From Gimesia chilikensis (lineage in GTDB: Bacteria; Planctomycetota; Planctomycetia; Planctomycetales; Planctomycetaceae): a stretch of DNA of 64,000 nt. Made by a program: the position numbers and the translations under genes. The notes under the pieces were generated by a model that saw only the letters and a program-made list of their open reading frames with translations, was not told the DNA's origin and did no database searches. Position 1 is the stretch's first letter. Each line of letters starts with the position of its first letter. Below are positions 43,616-53,008 of this stretch, in pieces. The stretch lies in assembly GCF_008329715.1 (NCBI RefSeq), contig NZ_VTSR01000020.1, positions 233,704 through 297,703 on the forward strand, given 5' to 3'.

Positions 43616-45498
43616 AACGTCATCTCTGGACCCGACAAACACAGCCCGCACACGACCGCGAGCTACTGGCGCGCGTGCCAACGCTTGCGTCTGCCTTACA
43701 ACAGCTTGGAGATACCGAACTCGCCAGCCGTTACCAGCAGTTGAAACAGCAGAATCACAATCTCCCTGAGCAGACTACGATCCTGACCTTTGCCCTCGTC
43801 TCCGAAGCAGTCCGCCGTGCTCTGGGATTGAATTATTACCGGGAACAACTCATGGCGGGACTGGCGATGATCCGCGGTGAGATCGTGGAGATGCAAACCG
43901 GAGAAGGAAAAACGATCACTGCAGTCTTACCAGCCTGCTGGTACGCGCTGGCAGAGCGTGGCGTGCACGTCATGACGGTCAACGATTACCTCGCGGAACG
44001 CGATTTTGAGACGCTTTCTCCGGTATATCATCGCCTCGGCTTAACTGCAGGCCTGAATCAACCGCGCCTGTCCCCAGAAGAAAAACGAACTGCCTACGCA
44101 GCCGACATTACGTATGGACCAGGGTATGAGTTCGGTTTTGACTATCTCCGCGATCAGATCATGACGCTCTCTCAGCAACGTCCTCGACTGGGCAGTCAGT
44201 TTACCCGCACCCTGAATGGCCAGCTGCTGACTCCTCCACAGCCGGTCCAGTCTGCGCATGCCGTCGCGATCATCGATGAAGCAGACAGTGTACTCATCGA
44301 CGAAGCCACCGTTCCATTGGTCCTCTCTTCGCAGGGGGGACAGCCGGCAGACAACACAGACATTTACCAGGCGGCACGACAGGCGGCGCTTACTCTCAAA
44401 GCAGGGCAGGATTTCCTCGTCAATCAGCAGGCTTCCGAATTACAGATCACCGACCTGGGCCTCCTCCGTCTGTCAGCAGATCGCAGCCTGATTCCCATCG
44501 AACGCCTTGATCGTCCCTGGATGCAATATGTCGAACAGGCACTGCGGGCCGAACTGTTTTATCATCGCGACCTGCATTATGTCGTCATTGAAAACCGCGT
44601 GCAGATTGTCGATCCGCATACCAGCCGCATTTTCACCGATCGCACCTGGCGGAATGGTCTGCACCAGGCCGTGGAAGCCAAAGAGGGAAAACCGGTCACC
44701 ACAGAGAGCCAGCCGATCGCCCGGATCATGCGACAGAAATACTTCCAGCTTTACGATCAACTGAGCGGCATGTCGGGAACCGTGCAAGGTTGCCAGCAGG
44801 AACTGAGAGAGGTATACGGAGTCCGCTACTCTTACATTCCCCCGCACCGGCCCAGTCGCAGGACGGATCTCCCCGTCCGCCTGTTTAAAGACCAACACAG
44901 CCGGGAACAGGCCTTCGTGCGTACGATTCAGGAAATGCAGCACACTCATCGCCCCATACTCGCAGGTACAGCCGATATTGATGCCAGCCGTCGACTCTCA
45001 AATATGTTGCATGAACTGGGAATCGCTCACCAGCTGTTGAATGGAATCCAGGATGCAGAAGAAGCGGCTGTCATCGCAGCCGCAGGACAACCGCAGGCAG
45101 TCACCATAGCTACGAACCTGGCAGGTCGTGGAACCGATATTCAACTGGGTCCGGGCGTCGCTGAGTCGGGCGGTTTGCATGTACTGGCCGCCGGCTTCCA
45201 GCTGACCGAACGTATCGACCGGCAGTTAATCGGACGTGCTGCCCGCAAGGGGGAACCAGGCTCGAGTCAAATCCTGGCATCGCTCGATGACACCCTGTTC
45301 CGCCAGGCCAAGTCCGCCTGGGTCGATTCACTGAAACAACTGGCTGACGAGACCGGCGAAATTCCTGTCAGCAGACAGACCCTGGGAAAAATCACAAAGA
45401 CCCAACGCAGAGTAGAAGAGACTGGCAGGCAGCGGCGGAAACAACTGACCCAGCATGATGACTGGTTAAGCAGTGCCACCTGCAGCACGTGGAACTGA
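43612..45498 (+). CDS. Shortened SecA-like translocation ATPase
   Basis: A 628-residue SecA paralogue; housekeeping SecA is about 900 or more residues. Visible are Walker A EMQTGEGKT (93-101), HVMTVNDYLAERD, YGPGYEFGFDYLRD, the DEAD-box IIDEADSVLIDEA (from 220), and a preprotein cross-linking domain remnant with VVIENRVQIVDPHTSRIFTDRTW, then GLHQAVEAKEGK. NBD2 has ATNLAGRGTDIQLG and the arginine-finger motif RIDRQLIGRAARKGEPGSSQ. It ends about 70 residues after that, so the helical wing, most of the scaffold domain and the Zn-binding tail are missing. It sits where a type I secretion operon would have its ABC ATPase and overlaps the TolC gene. Predicted cytoplasmic or membrane-peripheral motor of this exporter. 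Its relation to the SecYEG channel is unknown. Confidence 0.88.
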   Translation: MKRHLWTRQTQPAHDRELLARVPTLASALQQLGDTELASRYQQLKQQNHNLPEQTTILTFALVSEAVRRALGLNYYREQLMAGLAMIRGEIVEMQTGEGKTITAVLPACWYALAERGVHVMTVNDYLAERDFETLSPVYHRLGLTAGLNQPRLSPEEKRTAYAADITYGPGYEFGFDYLRDQIMTLSQQRPRLGSQFTRTLNGQLLTPPQPVQSAHAVAIIDEADSVLIDEATVPLVLSSQGGQPADNTDIYQAARQAALTLKAGQDFLVNQQASELQITDLGLLRLSADRSLIPIERLDRPWMQYVEQALRAELFYHRDLHYVVIENRVQIVDPHTSRIFTDRTWRNGLHQAVEAKEGKPVTTESQPIARIMRQKYFQLYDQLSGMSGTVQGCQQELREVYGVRYSYIPPHRPSRRTDLPVRLFKDQHSREQAFVRTIQEMQHTHRPILAGTADIDASRRLSNMLHELGIAHQLLNGIQDAEEAAVIAAAGQPQAVTIATNLAGRGTDIQLGPGVAESGGLHVLAAGFQLTERIDRQLIGRAARKGEPGSSQILASLDDTLFRQAKSAWVDSLKQLADETGEIPVSRQTLGKITKTQRRVEETGRQRRKQLTQHDDWLSSATCSTWN

Positions 45499-45553
45499 TC
45501 CCATTGAACTGAACTGGAAACGAGTCTGATTATTTAACAAGCGTGGAGCGCAG

Positions 45554-46372
45554 ATGTATTCAAGACGAATTAATTTCTGGATCTTGATGAGCCTGACAGG
45601 ACTGCTGGCCTGCAGCCCGCTCCGCGCGTTCGCCGTCGAACTGGAAGGGTACACCGAACCTTACCGTACGATCCGGGTCGCCACAGACGAAACAGGTGTC
45701 ATCGATCAGATTTTTGTGAGCGAGGGAGAAGCGGTCCCGCAGGGAACGCCACTCGTGCGACTCAACAATGATATCTACCAGGCCCTGCTGGCGGTCGCAG
45801 AGCAGAACATGAATGCCCGGGGACGTCTGGAAAGTGTCCGCGCAGAACTGGAACTGAAAAGCGAACGCCTTAAGATCCTGCAATCACTGCGACAGGAAGG
45901 CAACGCCCGCCAGGAAGAGGTCGATCGGGCCCGTTATGAAAATGCCGTCGCGAAAGCCAACATCCAGACGGTTCAGGAAGAACTCCTGTCCCGCAAACTC
46001 GAATATCAGAAAATCAAAACCCAGATTGACCGTCGCACGATCCGAGCACCGATTTCCGGCGTCGTCAGCCTGATCCACAAAGAGCAGGGCGAATTTGTCG
46101 CCCCCAACAGTCCCGAAACCATGACGCTCGTACAACTCGATCAGCTACTGGCCTACTTCACGCTGACCAGCCAGCAGGCCGCCCAATTACACATCAACGA
46201 CAAGATCAGAATTTCATTTAAACACAACCAGACCTCAACCGAAGGAACGATTGAGTACATTTCACCAGTCACCGATGCCCAGAGCGGCACCGTGCTGGTC
46301 AAAATCCGGATCGACAACCAGAAGGGAGATTTTCGCAGTGGCGAACGTTGTACGATTCAATTGGAAAGTTAA
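45554..46372 (+). CDS. HlyD-type periplasmic adaptor
   Basis: A 272-residue membrane-fusion protein. The signal peptide (MYSRRINFWILMSLTGLLAC) may be a lipoprotein signal. The lipoyl-like half-motifs surround a coiled coil: VATDETGVIDQIFVSEGEAVPQGTPLVRL, then helices from about 75 to 155 (AEQNMNARGRLESVRAELELK ... KLEYQKIKTQID), then RTIRAPISGVVSLIHKEQGEFV. A beta-barrel follows (LAYFTLTSQQAAQLHINDKIRISF). It has a GGAG ribosome-binding site. Shorter than HlyD itself, it should link an inner membrane partner to the TolC-like channel. It lies between the SecA-like and GAF-HlyD genes. Confidence 0.88.
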   Translation: MYSRRINFWILMSLTGLLACSPLRAFAVELEGYTEPYRTIRVATDETGVIDQIFVSEGEAVPQGTPLVRLNNDIYQALLAVAEQNMNARGRLESVRAELELKSERLKILQSLRQEGNARQEEVDRARYENAVAKANIQTVQEELLSRKLEYQKIKTQIDRRTIRAPISGVVSLIHKEQGEFVAPNSPETMTLVQLDQLLAYFTLTSQQAAQLHINDKIRISFKHNQTSTEGTIEYISPVTDAQSGTVLVKIRIDNQKGDFRSGERCTIQLES

Positions 46373-46378
46373 TCTGCC

Positions 46379-48235
46379 ATGCATCCGGAAAGCACTCATC
46401 CGAAACAACGACCACCGGTTCGCGTCCTCAATCACAGGGGACGTCGACATCGCAGTCTGCACAAGTCCCTGCTGCGCTGCGCGCTGACGGCTCAGACATT
46501 TGACGAACTGCTGCACTCACTAATCGGAGAACTGAAACAGCACTGTCAGCCGGCTTTGATCCTCTATTACCACCCCGCGGAAACAGCAACTCAAGCCACC
46601 AGTCGAATCCTGTATCAACAATCAGCCTCCACACCTGATGCCGCCCTGCTTTCACAGCTGAACCAGGTCTGTCAGAACAGCATCCAGAGTAAAGAAGTCG
46701 AGATTCAGCCCTGCGTCGACATTAACTTCATGCTCTATGCGGCGCCCATCACCACCCGGGGACAGGCGGCTGACGCGTTGGGTGTGGTCTTTCCCGCGAC
46801 AAATTCAACCGAACCGTTCTCGCTGCTCCTGCAGGCACTCGCAACTCATATCACACTCTGGCAGACGCTGCGCGAGGGGCTGCAGCAGGAACAACATGCC
46901 CGTGACTCCGCTGCGATTGTGGAACTGCTTTCGAATCTGTCCCGTTCCACCAACTTCACCCAGGCAGCCGGCCAGACCGCCTCTGATCTGGCCGATTATC
47001 TGGGCTGTCGTCAGATCGCCATCGGCAGTCAAGAAGCAACTCACACGCGTTGTCGCCTAGTGGGACTCTCGGGCTGCCCCCAGTTTGACAAGGCGGCGAA
47101 ATCGGTTGGACTCATCGAAGCAGCCCTGGATGAAACGCTCAGGCAACAGACATCACTCGTCTGGACCGACCAACACAGTACTGAAAACGCCGAGCTTCGA
47201 CCGCTGCAAACGGTTGGCGAGCAACTGCAGGCGAAATCAATTCTCTGTGTCCCACTCACTTGCACTGACCAGCAGGCAGATACCGTAGTCTGTGTTGTCG
47301 ACCTCCCGCTGGATCGACTGAAACAGACGCAATGCCTGCTGGAAGCCGCTGGTCAGCCCCTGGCGAATGCCTTGCATGCTGCGCAGAGGCGATCGAGTCT
47401 GAGAGGAAACTGGAAGGCGGCTGTCCGTCAGTCGCTGCAAGGAAAGACCCGCCGGGCGGTGCTGGCTGCTTGCCTGCTCTTCACGGCCCTGATGTTTATT
47501 CCCTGGCCTTACCAGGTCAAATGTGCCTGTCAGCTCGAACCGGTGATGCAGCGGTTCGTCGTCGCCCCCTTTGCCGGCTCACTGGAAACCATGCTGGTCG
47601 AACCGGGAGACCTGGTCCACCAGGGAGACGTTCTGGCCCGGATGGATCCCCGGGAACTCAAGTGGAAACGGGCCAGCCTGATTTCAGATCAGAAGCAGGC
47701 GATCAAACGTCGCGACTCGGCCCAGGCGGCCCGCGACTTTACGACCCAGCAGTTGTCACGATTGGAAGCGGAACGCCTCGGTCTGGAAATCGAGCTGCTC
47801 GATCATCGCATCAACAATCTGGAAATCAAAAGTCCCGTCGACGGGATCGTCGTCGCGGGAACTATGAACTGGGCCGAAGGGGCACCCTTGGAGATTGGCG
47901 AGGCGCTGTTTGAAATCGCCCCTTTGGATCAGATGGTCGTGGAGGTCGCCGTGCCCGATTCTGAAATCAGTCATGTGCGGGAAGCCCAGAGCGTTCATAT
48001 TCGCCTGGAAGCACTACCCGACTCAGACCAGACCCTGCAGCTGGAACGAATTCATCCCCGGGCAGAACTGCGGGATGACGCTAATATTTTCGTGGCGGAA
48101 GCAGCCGTGGATAACAGCCAGGGCCTGCTGCGACCGGGGATGAAAGGGCGGGCCAGTATTCAGACCGCCCCACAGCCTGTCTACTGGATCCTGTTTCACA
48201 AACCGTGGAATCTGATCAGGAAGTACCTGTATTAA
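46379..48235 (+). CDS. GAF-domain, membrane-spanning HlyD-like adaptor
   Basis: A 618-residue protein with unusual architecture. The N-terminal cytoplasmic part (about 40-340) holds two GAF-like regions: one around CQPALILYYHPAE ... NFMLYAAPITTRG, one around TASDLADYLGCRQIAIGS ... AKSILCVPLTCTDQ. One transmembrane helix (about 357-378; AVLAACLLFTALMFIPW) follows, then a periplasmic HlyD module: VVAPFAGSLETMLVEPGDLVHQGDVLARMD, a coiled coil with LEAERLGLEIELLDHRINNLE, and IKSPVDGIVVAGTM, then a beta-barrel (VVEVAVPDSEISHVREAQSVHIRLEA). The GAF domains suggest that adaptor function is controlled by a cytoplasmic signal. It lies 6 bases after the previous adaptor gene and directly before the M50 fusion gene. 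Confidence 0.85.
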   Translation: MHPESTHPKQRPPVRVLNHRGRRHRSLHKSLLRCALTAQTFDELLHSLIGELKQHCQPALILYYHPAETATQATSRILYQQSASTPDAALLSQLNQVCQNSIQSKEVEIQPCVDINFMLYAAPITTRGQAADALGVVFPATNSTEPFSLLLQALATHITLWQTLREGLQQEQHARDSAAIVELLSNLSRSTNFTQAAGQTASDLADYLGCRQIAIGSQEATHTRCRLVGLSGCPQFDKAAKSVGLIEAALDETLRQQTSLVWTDQHSTENAELRPLQTVGEQLQAKSILCVPLTCTDQQADTVVCVVDLPLDRLKQTQCLLEAAGQPLANALHAAQRRSSLRGNWKAAVRQSLQGKTRRAVLAACLLFTALMFIPWPYQVKCACQLEPVMQRFVVAPFAGSLETMLVEPGDLVHQGDVLARMDPRELKWKRASLISDQKQAIKRRDSAQAARDFTTQQLSRLEAERLGLEIELLDHRINNLEIKSPVDGIVVAGTMNWAEGAPLEIGEALFEIAPLDQMVVEVAVPDSEISHVREAQSVHIRLEALPDSDQTLQLERIHPRAELRDDANIFVAEAAVDNSQGLLRPGMKGRASIQTAPQPVYWILFHKPWNLIRKYLY

Positions 48236-48253
48236 GTGTTGGAAGGTGAGAGC

Positions 48254-50392
48254 ATGCAGCCCGATGTGAGTATCCGCGATTTTTTCAGCAGCCGGCTCAA
48301 ACTGCGCGCAGATCTGACTTTCACACTCCAGCATGCCAATGGTGAGGACTACTACACCATCAACGATTCCCTGCACTCGCGTTACTATCGTGTGGGTCAG
48401 ACCGAATATACGTTCCTGCGGCTGCTCGACGGACGGTCGACTGTTCAGGAATGTTACAGCAAACTCTCAACCGCGCTCCCCTTTCATCAACTCTCACAGG
48501 ACGACATTATCAGTCTTTGCCAATGGGCGTTCGGCAGTGAGTTACTGAAAAACCAGGATGAGCGACTGCGTCCGGCTGGCGCCGATCAAAGTCCAGCGAC
48601 AGCCTGGCTTGCAAAATTGAATTTCCTCGTCTTTCGTCTGCCGATTGGCAATCCGGACCGACTCTTCTCCCGACTGGCACACACCTGGGGCTGGCTGTTC
48701 TCCACTCCCGCGCTGATCGCCTGGTGCAGCCTGCTGCTCTGGGCTCTGTTTCGCATCGGCCTGAACTGGGACGCATTCTATGGTTCATCCCAAACGATAC
48801 TCTCCGCAGACAACTGGATCTGGCTGGCCGGCTGCTGGGTGATTCTCAAGCTGTGCCACGAGTCAGCACACGGCATCGTCTGTAAGCTTTATCGGGGTTC
48901 CGTTCGTGAAGCAGGATCGCTGTTCGTCCTGTTCGCCCCGCTCCCTTATGTCGATGTCACTTCCAGCTGGAGCTTCCCCTCCCGCTGGTCACGAATGCAT
49001 GTTGCCGCAGCTGGACTCTACGTCGAACTGTTGATCGCAGCCCTCGCCGCTCTGGTCTGGGGACAGACTTCGCATGCCTGGCTGAACCATGCCTGCTTCA
49101 ACATCGTTTTCACGGCAAGTATCACCAGCCTGCTGTTTAACCTGAACCCGTTGATGAAATTTGATGGCTACTACATCCTGGTCGACCTGCTGGAAATCCC
49201 CAACCTGTCTACGAACGGGCAACTCTGGATCAGGCAGTGGGCCAAACGAACGTTTCTAGGCGTGAATACCCTGCTCCCCAACTGGTCGCGGCGCGTCCGG
49301 CTGATCACAGCCGGCTATGGAATCGCCTCGCTCTGCTGGCGGATTTTAGTCTGCATCACCCTCACGGTCGCTGCGGCGACTCTGCTGGAAGGAGCCGGAG
49401 TCATTCTCGCCGGGATCGCTATTGCACTCTGGATCATCCAGCCTGTCTGGCGGTGTGCAATGTATATTGCAGTGGGAAAGCCGGGGGAAGCTCCGCAACG
49501 AGGCCGATTTGTGCTGGTCAGCGGTTCTCTGTTGTTGACGAGTTTTCTGGTCCTGGCCTACGTCCCCTGGCTGGGAAACTTCCAGGCGCCGGCGATCGTG
49601 GATTATCCCCCTCAAGGAACCGAGCACGCCCCTCTGCCTGGCTTTATCAAACAGATCGAAGTGCAAAGCGGACAACAGGTTCACCGGGGACAGACGCTGA
49701 TCCAGTTATGGAATCCCGATCTGGAACTCGAGCTGGCGAAATTGAGAATCGAAATTCAACAGTCAGAGTTACGGATCTACCAGTTCGACCAGCAACGCAA
49801 AATCGCAGAGCGACAGATCGAACAGGAAGTACTGCAGGACCTACAGGCAAAACTTCAGGAAAAAGAACAACTGTTCGAAGAGCTGACGATCCGCTCTGAA
49901 ATCGACGGTCGCGTGGTGACCCGCAATCTGCAGGCAAAGCTCGGAACGTATGTCAAACAGGGAGATCCCATTATCACCATTGGAGACGACCGCCATAAAG
50001 AGCTGCACATCGCCGTTGCGCAGCATGAGCTCGAGCATTTCCTGAACACGCCGGGGAGCACCGTCCTGGCACATCTCCCTCACCATCAAGCGATTCCCTG
50101 TCCGGTGCAGAAGGTGGTCCCGCGTGCCAGTGTGACGTTAACTCATCCCGCTCTCGCAGCAGCATACGGCGGTGCGCTGCCTGTCAAACCAGCGTCTTCC
50201 GAAAAAAAGGGAGACGAATACGAGCTGCTCGATCCCCGGTTCAACCTCGTGGTCTCGCTCGCTTCAGATCAGTCCTCTGAGCTACATGCAGGACAGCGGA
50301 TCGATGTCACCTGTCGGCCTCAGCACTACTCCGTCGGCCGACATCTGTACCATCGGGTCTCCAGCTGGCTCAACAAACGCCTGGAAGAGTAA
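48254..50392 (+). CDS. PqqD-like / M50 intramembrane peptidase / HlyD fusion
   Basis: About 712 residues. The GTG at 48236 abuts the previous stop, but ATG 48254 has GGAAGGTGAG just upstream and is preferred. The N-terminal domain (about 8-100; YYTINDSLHSRYYRVGQTEYTFLRLLDG) resembles PqqD-like or winged-helix peptide-recognition modules often joined to this peptidase type. The membrane region (about 150-460) has the site-2 protease zinc motif HESAH (about residue 202 of the shorter form) and the third-ligand motif NPLMKFDGYY. The C-terminal part is an HlyD-like lipoyl/coiled-coil/barrel module (ALPGFIKQIEVQSGQQVHRGQTLIQL region, QQSELRIYQFDQQRKIAERQIEQEV coiled coil). A predicted zinc peptidase built into the export adaptor. 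It may cut or release the exported protein. Confidence 0.88.
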   Translation: MQPDVSIRDFFSSRLKLRADLTFTLQHANGEDYYTINDSLHSRYYRVGQTEYTFLRLLDGRSTVQECYSKLSTALPFHQLSQDDIISLCQWAFGSELLKNQDERLRPAGADQSPATAWLAKLNFLVFRLPIGNPDRLFSRLAHTWGWLFSTPALIAWCSLLLWALFRIGLNWDAFYGSSQTILSADNWIWLAGCWVILKLCHESAHGIVCKLYRGSVREAGSLFVLFAPLPYVDVTSSWSFPSRWSRMHVAAAGLYVELLIAALAALVWGQTSHAWLNHACFNIVFTASITSLLFNLNPLMKFDGYYILVDLLEIPNLSTNGQLWIRQWAKRTFLGVNTLLPNWSRRVRLITAGYGIASLCWRILVCITLTVAAATLLEGAGVILAGIAIALWIIQPVWRCAMYIAVGKPGEAPQRGRFVLVSGSLLLTSFLVLAYVPWLGNFQAPAIVDYPPQGTEHAPLPGFIKQIEVQSGQQVHRGQTLIQLWNPDLELELAKLRIEIQQSELRIYQFDQQRKIAERQIEQEVLQDLQAKLQEKEQLFEELTIRSEIDGRVVTRNLQAKLGTYVKQGDPIITIGDDRHKELHIAVAQHELEHFLNTPGSTVLAHLPHHQAIPCPVQKVVPRASVTLTHPALAAAYGGALPVKPASSEKKGDEYELLDPRFNLVVSLASDQSSELHAGQRIDVTCRPQHYSVGRHLYHRVSSWLNKRLEE

Positions 50393-50445
50393 GAATTACC
50401 GTTGGATACGAATGATGTTCCTGTAAGGGCAAGCTGTTCTAATCA

Positions 50446-50494
50446 ATAAAAAAACGCCTGGTGAAACAGGAATTGATCCGTCTCACCAGGCGTT
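50446..50494 (-). terminator. Terminator between the export operon and the OMF gene
   Basis: Stem AACGCCTGGTGA (50453-50464) / TCACCAGGCGTT (50483-50494). On the minus strand the stem is followed by a T7 run (AAAAAAA on the plus strand, 50447-50454 area), so it ends the minus-strand OMF gene. It probably also ends the converging plus-strand operon. Confidence 0.85.
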
Positions 50495-50514
50495 GTGGAT
50501 TTCTTACTCTCGGA

Positions 50515-52344
50515 CTACAGGCTGTCCTCACGCAGCGAAGGAGGCAGTGCCGCATCGTCGATCGGCGGTGTCAGGCTGACTTCGCCCAGTGAAGGCGGTG
50601 ACGATTCGTCCTCAGTCTGAGCTGATTCCAGACTGACTTTACCCGGTGCAGGCGCGGGCGGCAGCACGATTTCCGTGACGGGAGCAGCCGGCGGTGCCTG
50701 GTCTTCCGAACCTGTCATCAGGCTGGCTTTACCCGAGGCCGATGTCATATCGAAATTATCCGGTACGGGAGGCACACCCATGCCACCGTCCATTTGAGGC
50801 GGCTCCGGGGTGAAGTATTCGTCATACACTTCACCGGCATTCGACATCAGGAAACCACCACCGAGAGCCTGGTAGGTATTGACGATCGCAGACAACTGCT
50901 GCTGCTTGGTCTCGATCAGGTCGGTTCTCGCTTCGAGCAGGTCACGCTGCGAGAACAGCACGTCGATGTACTCCGCCCGGGCGTTCTGGAACAGCTGAGT
51001 CGCCACCGAAACAGATTCTTCGAGGGCTTTCACCTGGCTATGCTTGAGCTCGACACTGGAACGGTATTTCTCGACTTTGGAGATGCCGTTCGCGACTTCC
51101 GTGAATGCATTCAGCACAGTCCGCTGATAATGGTAGATCGCCTGGATCTGGCGGGCGTTCGCGTTCTTGTAATCCGCCTGGATGGCTTTCTTGTTGAGCA
51201 GCGGTGCGACCAGACCACCGGCGGCATTCGCAATGAATGCACCTGGATCAAACAGGTAACGGGGATTGAAAGCCTCGTATCCCACGCTGGCAGTAATATC
51301 AAACCGGGGGAAGAAACGAGCCCGGGCGACCAGCACATCCAGACCCGAAGCAGCTACTTCGCGTTCCGCAGCCTGAATGTCACGACGATTCAACAGCAGC
51401 TGTGAGGGAACACCGACGTGCAAAGGCTGCGAATCGAGCTTGATGAAATCCCAGCCAACCCGGTCCACTGCTTGTGGATATCGACCAACGAGGAAGTTGA
51501 TTCTGTTCTCGACTTCAATTATCCGCTGACTTACGATCAGCTTTTCACTCTCGTTTTTACGAACTTCCGCCAGGAATCGCTGGACACCCAGTTCGGTTCC
51601 CCGGGCCGCATCCTTCTGGAACTTCGCTACTTCCAGGCTTTTCTTCTGCAGTTCAATGGTCTGATTCAGATAGACCAGTCGCTGATCCAGAGCAGCCAGC
51701 TCATAGTAATTGTCTGCCACCTCAGCCACCAGCTGGGTAACGAAATAGTTCCGCAGTTCAATTGCTTCGCACAAACGCTGTTCTGCAGCATCGCGGGCGT
51801 TTCTCAATTCACGCCAGACGTCAATCCGCCATAACAGATTCGCTGACAGTCTTACGTTCCCCAGAGGATCCGGGAAATTCGCTCCGCCTGAACCCGGGTA
51901 GGTCAACTGATCCTCAGCGGCTCCCAGGGGAGTGAAGCGACTGGTCCGATCAAAACCACCATCGGCTCCGACCGTGACGAAGGGAAGATAAGCACCTCGT
52001 CGCGACAGGACCTCGTTGCTGGCGACCTGGACTTCCCAGTTGCGGATCTGCAGTTCCTGGTTCGATGCCAGCCCCTGACCAATCAGAAAAGTCAGCGTTG
52101 GGTCATCGAAGAATTCCTTGATGCCCACGTCAGCGGAGCTGTCGACACTCGCTCTCCCGCTGAAGTCATCCGGCAGAGGCGCTCCTTCAGCTGCACCAAA
52201 CAGATCCGGGATCTGACACCCTGAAAGCAGCAGCATGCTGCAGACCATCGCCAAAGCAATCACATGCGGTTGCTGAATCGCGTTATATAAAAAAACAGTG
52301 GGGGAGTTCCATCTCATTATTCTGCACCCTGCGACTGTCGTCAT
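50515..52344 (-). CDS. TolC/NodT-family outer membrane lipoprotein
   Basis: A 609-residue outer membrane factor. The lipobox is LLLSGC after AMVCSM; an internal ATG (52317) would give a shorter n-region. Two duplicated outer membrane efflux halves are visible: SNQELQIRNWEVQVASNEVLSRRGAYLP ... LRNARDAAEQRLCEAIELRNYFVTQLVAEVADNYYEL, and LNRRDIQAAEREVAASGLDVLVARARFFPRFDITASVG ... SQRDLLEARTDLIETKQQQLSAIVNTYQALGGG. The acidic Pro-rich tail carries three related short units (APGKVSLES, LGEVSLTPP, LREDSL). It lies downstream of the pump genes on the same strand, but a terminator separates them, so it likely has its own promoter. Expected outer channel of the RND pump. Confidence 0.9.
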   Translation of the reverse strand: MTTVAGCRIMRWNSPTVFLYNAIQQPHVIALAMVCSMLLLSGCQIPDLFGAAEGAPLPDDFSGRASVDSSADVGIKEFFDDPTLTFLIGQGLASNQELQIRNWEVQVASNEVLSRRGAYLPFVTVGADGGFDRTSRFTPLGAAEDQLTYPGSGGANFPDPLGNVRLSANLLWRIDVWRELRNARDAAEQRLCEAIELRNYFVTQLVAEVADNYYELAALDQRLVYLNQTIELQKKSLEVAKFQKDAARGTELGVQRFLAEVRKNESEKLIVSQRIIEVENRINFLVGRYPQAVDRVGWDFIKLDSQPLHVGVPSQLLLNRRDIQAAEREVAASGLDVLVARARFFPRFDITASVGYEAFNPRYLFDPGAFIANAAGGLVAPLLNKKAIQADYKNANARQIQAIYHYQRTVLNAFTEVANGISKVEKYRSSVELKHSQVKALEESVSVATQLFQNARAEYIDVLFSQRDLLEARTDLIETKQQQLSAIVNTYQALGGGFLMSNAGEVYDEYFTPEPPQMDGGMGVPPVPDNFDMTSASGKASLMTGSEDQAPPAAPVTEIVLPPAPAPGKVSLESAQTEDESSPPSLGEVSLTPPIDDAALPPSLREDSL

Positions 52345-53008
52345 TCCTGTTAAACAGTGAAACTGAATTCATCTCGCTTCTTTCGGGGGAACACAGTAGC
52401 ATCCGCCCCGGAGAATATCCGAAATCCTTCCGGATGGATCCGATCTGAACAATCGAACCGAGACAGCTGAAACGAGGCGGGTATCTTGAGAGCCGTCTCA
52501 ATTGTTATCGGCAGTTAGTTCGCTGCAGACCACAGAATCATGCAATCCACTATATTGCCTGCAGCAATTTAAATTCACATAACAGCATCAACGAAAGCGT
52601 CGTACTGCAATACAGGCTCTTACCGTGTAAGTGCAGGATAGGACTGTAACTTGTGAATTCTTTTCGCGCTGCATCGACGAGGCTACGCCTGCAGAAGCTG
52701 TGTTGAGTTTGCGGCCTGCGCCCACGTCTCAGGACAGCCTGTAAGACGTTCGCAGAAAGATACGATCAGGAAAGCCTGTCAAACTTTTCCGCCTGTTGGC
52801 ACGCATGAGGAACGCGTGCAGGCGTTTCGTTTAACGCCCAAGCGACTCTGGAAAAGCTTGCGTAATCGATACGGTTTCACATTTGAAAATCAGAGTTTTT
52901 TGTACTGATTGATGTGCCTTACACAAAAAAACACGCACGGCGCTGAACCAGATATTTGTGGTCCAGCACCGTGCGTTCTCTCCTGTTTACAAGTCCGTCA
53001 CAGACCCG
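52345..53008. other. Intergenic region between pump and OMF genes
   Basis: About 660 bases. It contains the terminator of the pump operon at its right end. The rest has no supported gene. The promoter of the OMF gene should lie near 52350-52450. Confidence 0.5.
52926..52976 (-). terminator. Terminator of the RND pump operon
   Basis: Near-perfect 18-bp stem (ACGCACGGCGCTGAACCA at 52933-52950; TGGTCCAGCACCGTGCGT at 52959-52976), loop of 8 bases. On the minus strand it is followed by a T6 run. Confidence 0.85.

Noticed and set aside
43612..45498. SecA-like gene considered as the housekeeping secA
   Set aside because: It lacks the wing/scaffold end and Zn-binding tail and lies in an export operon; a paralogue is far more likely.
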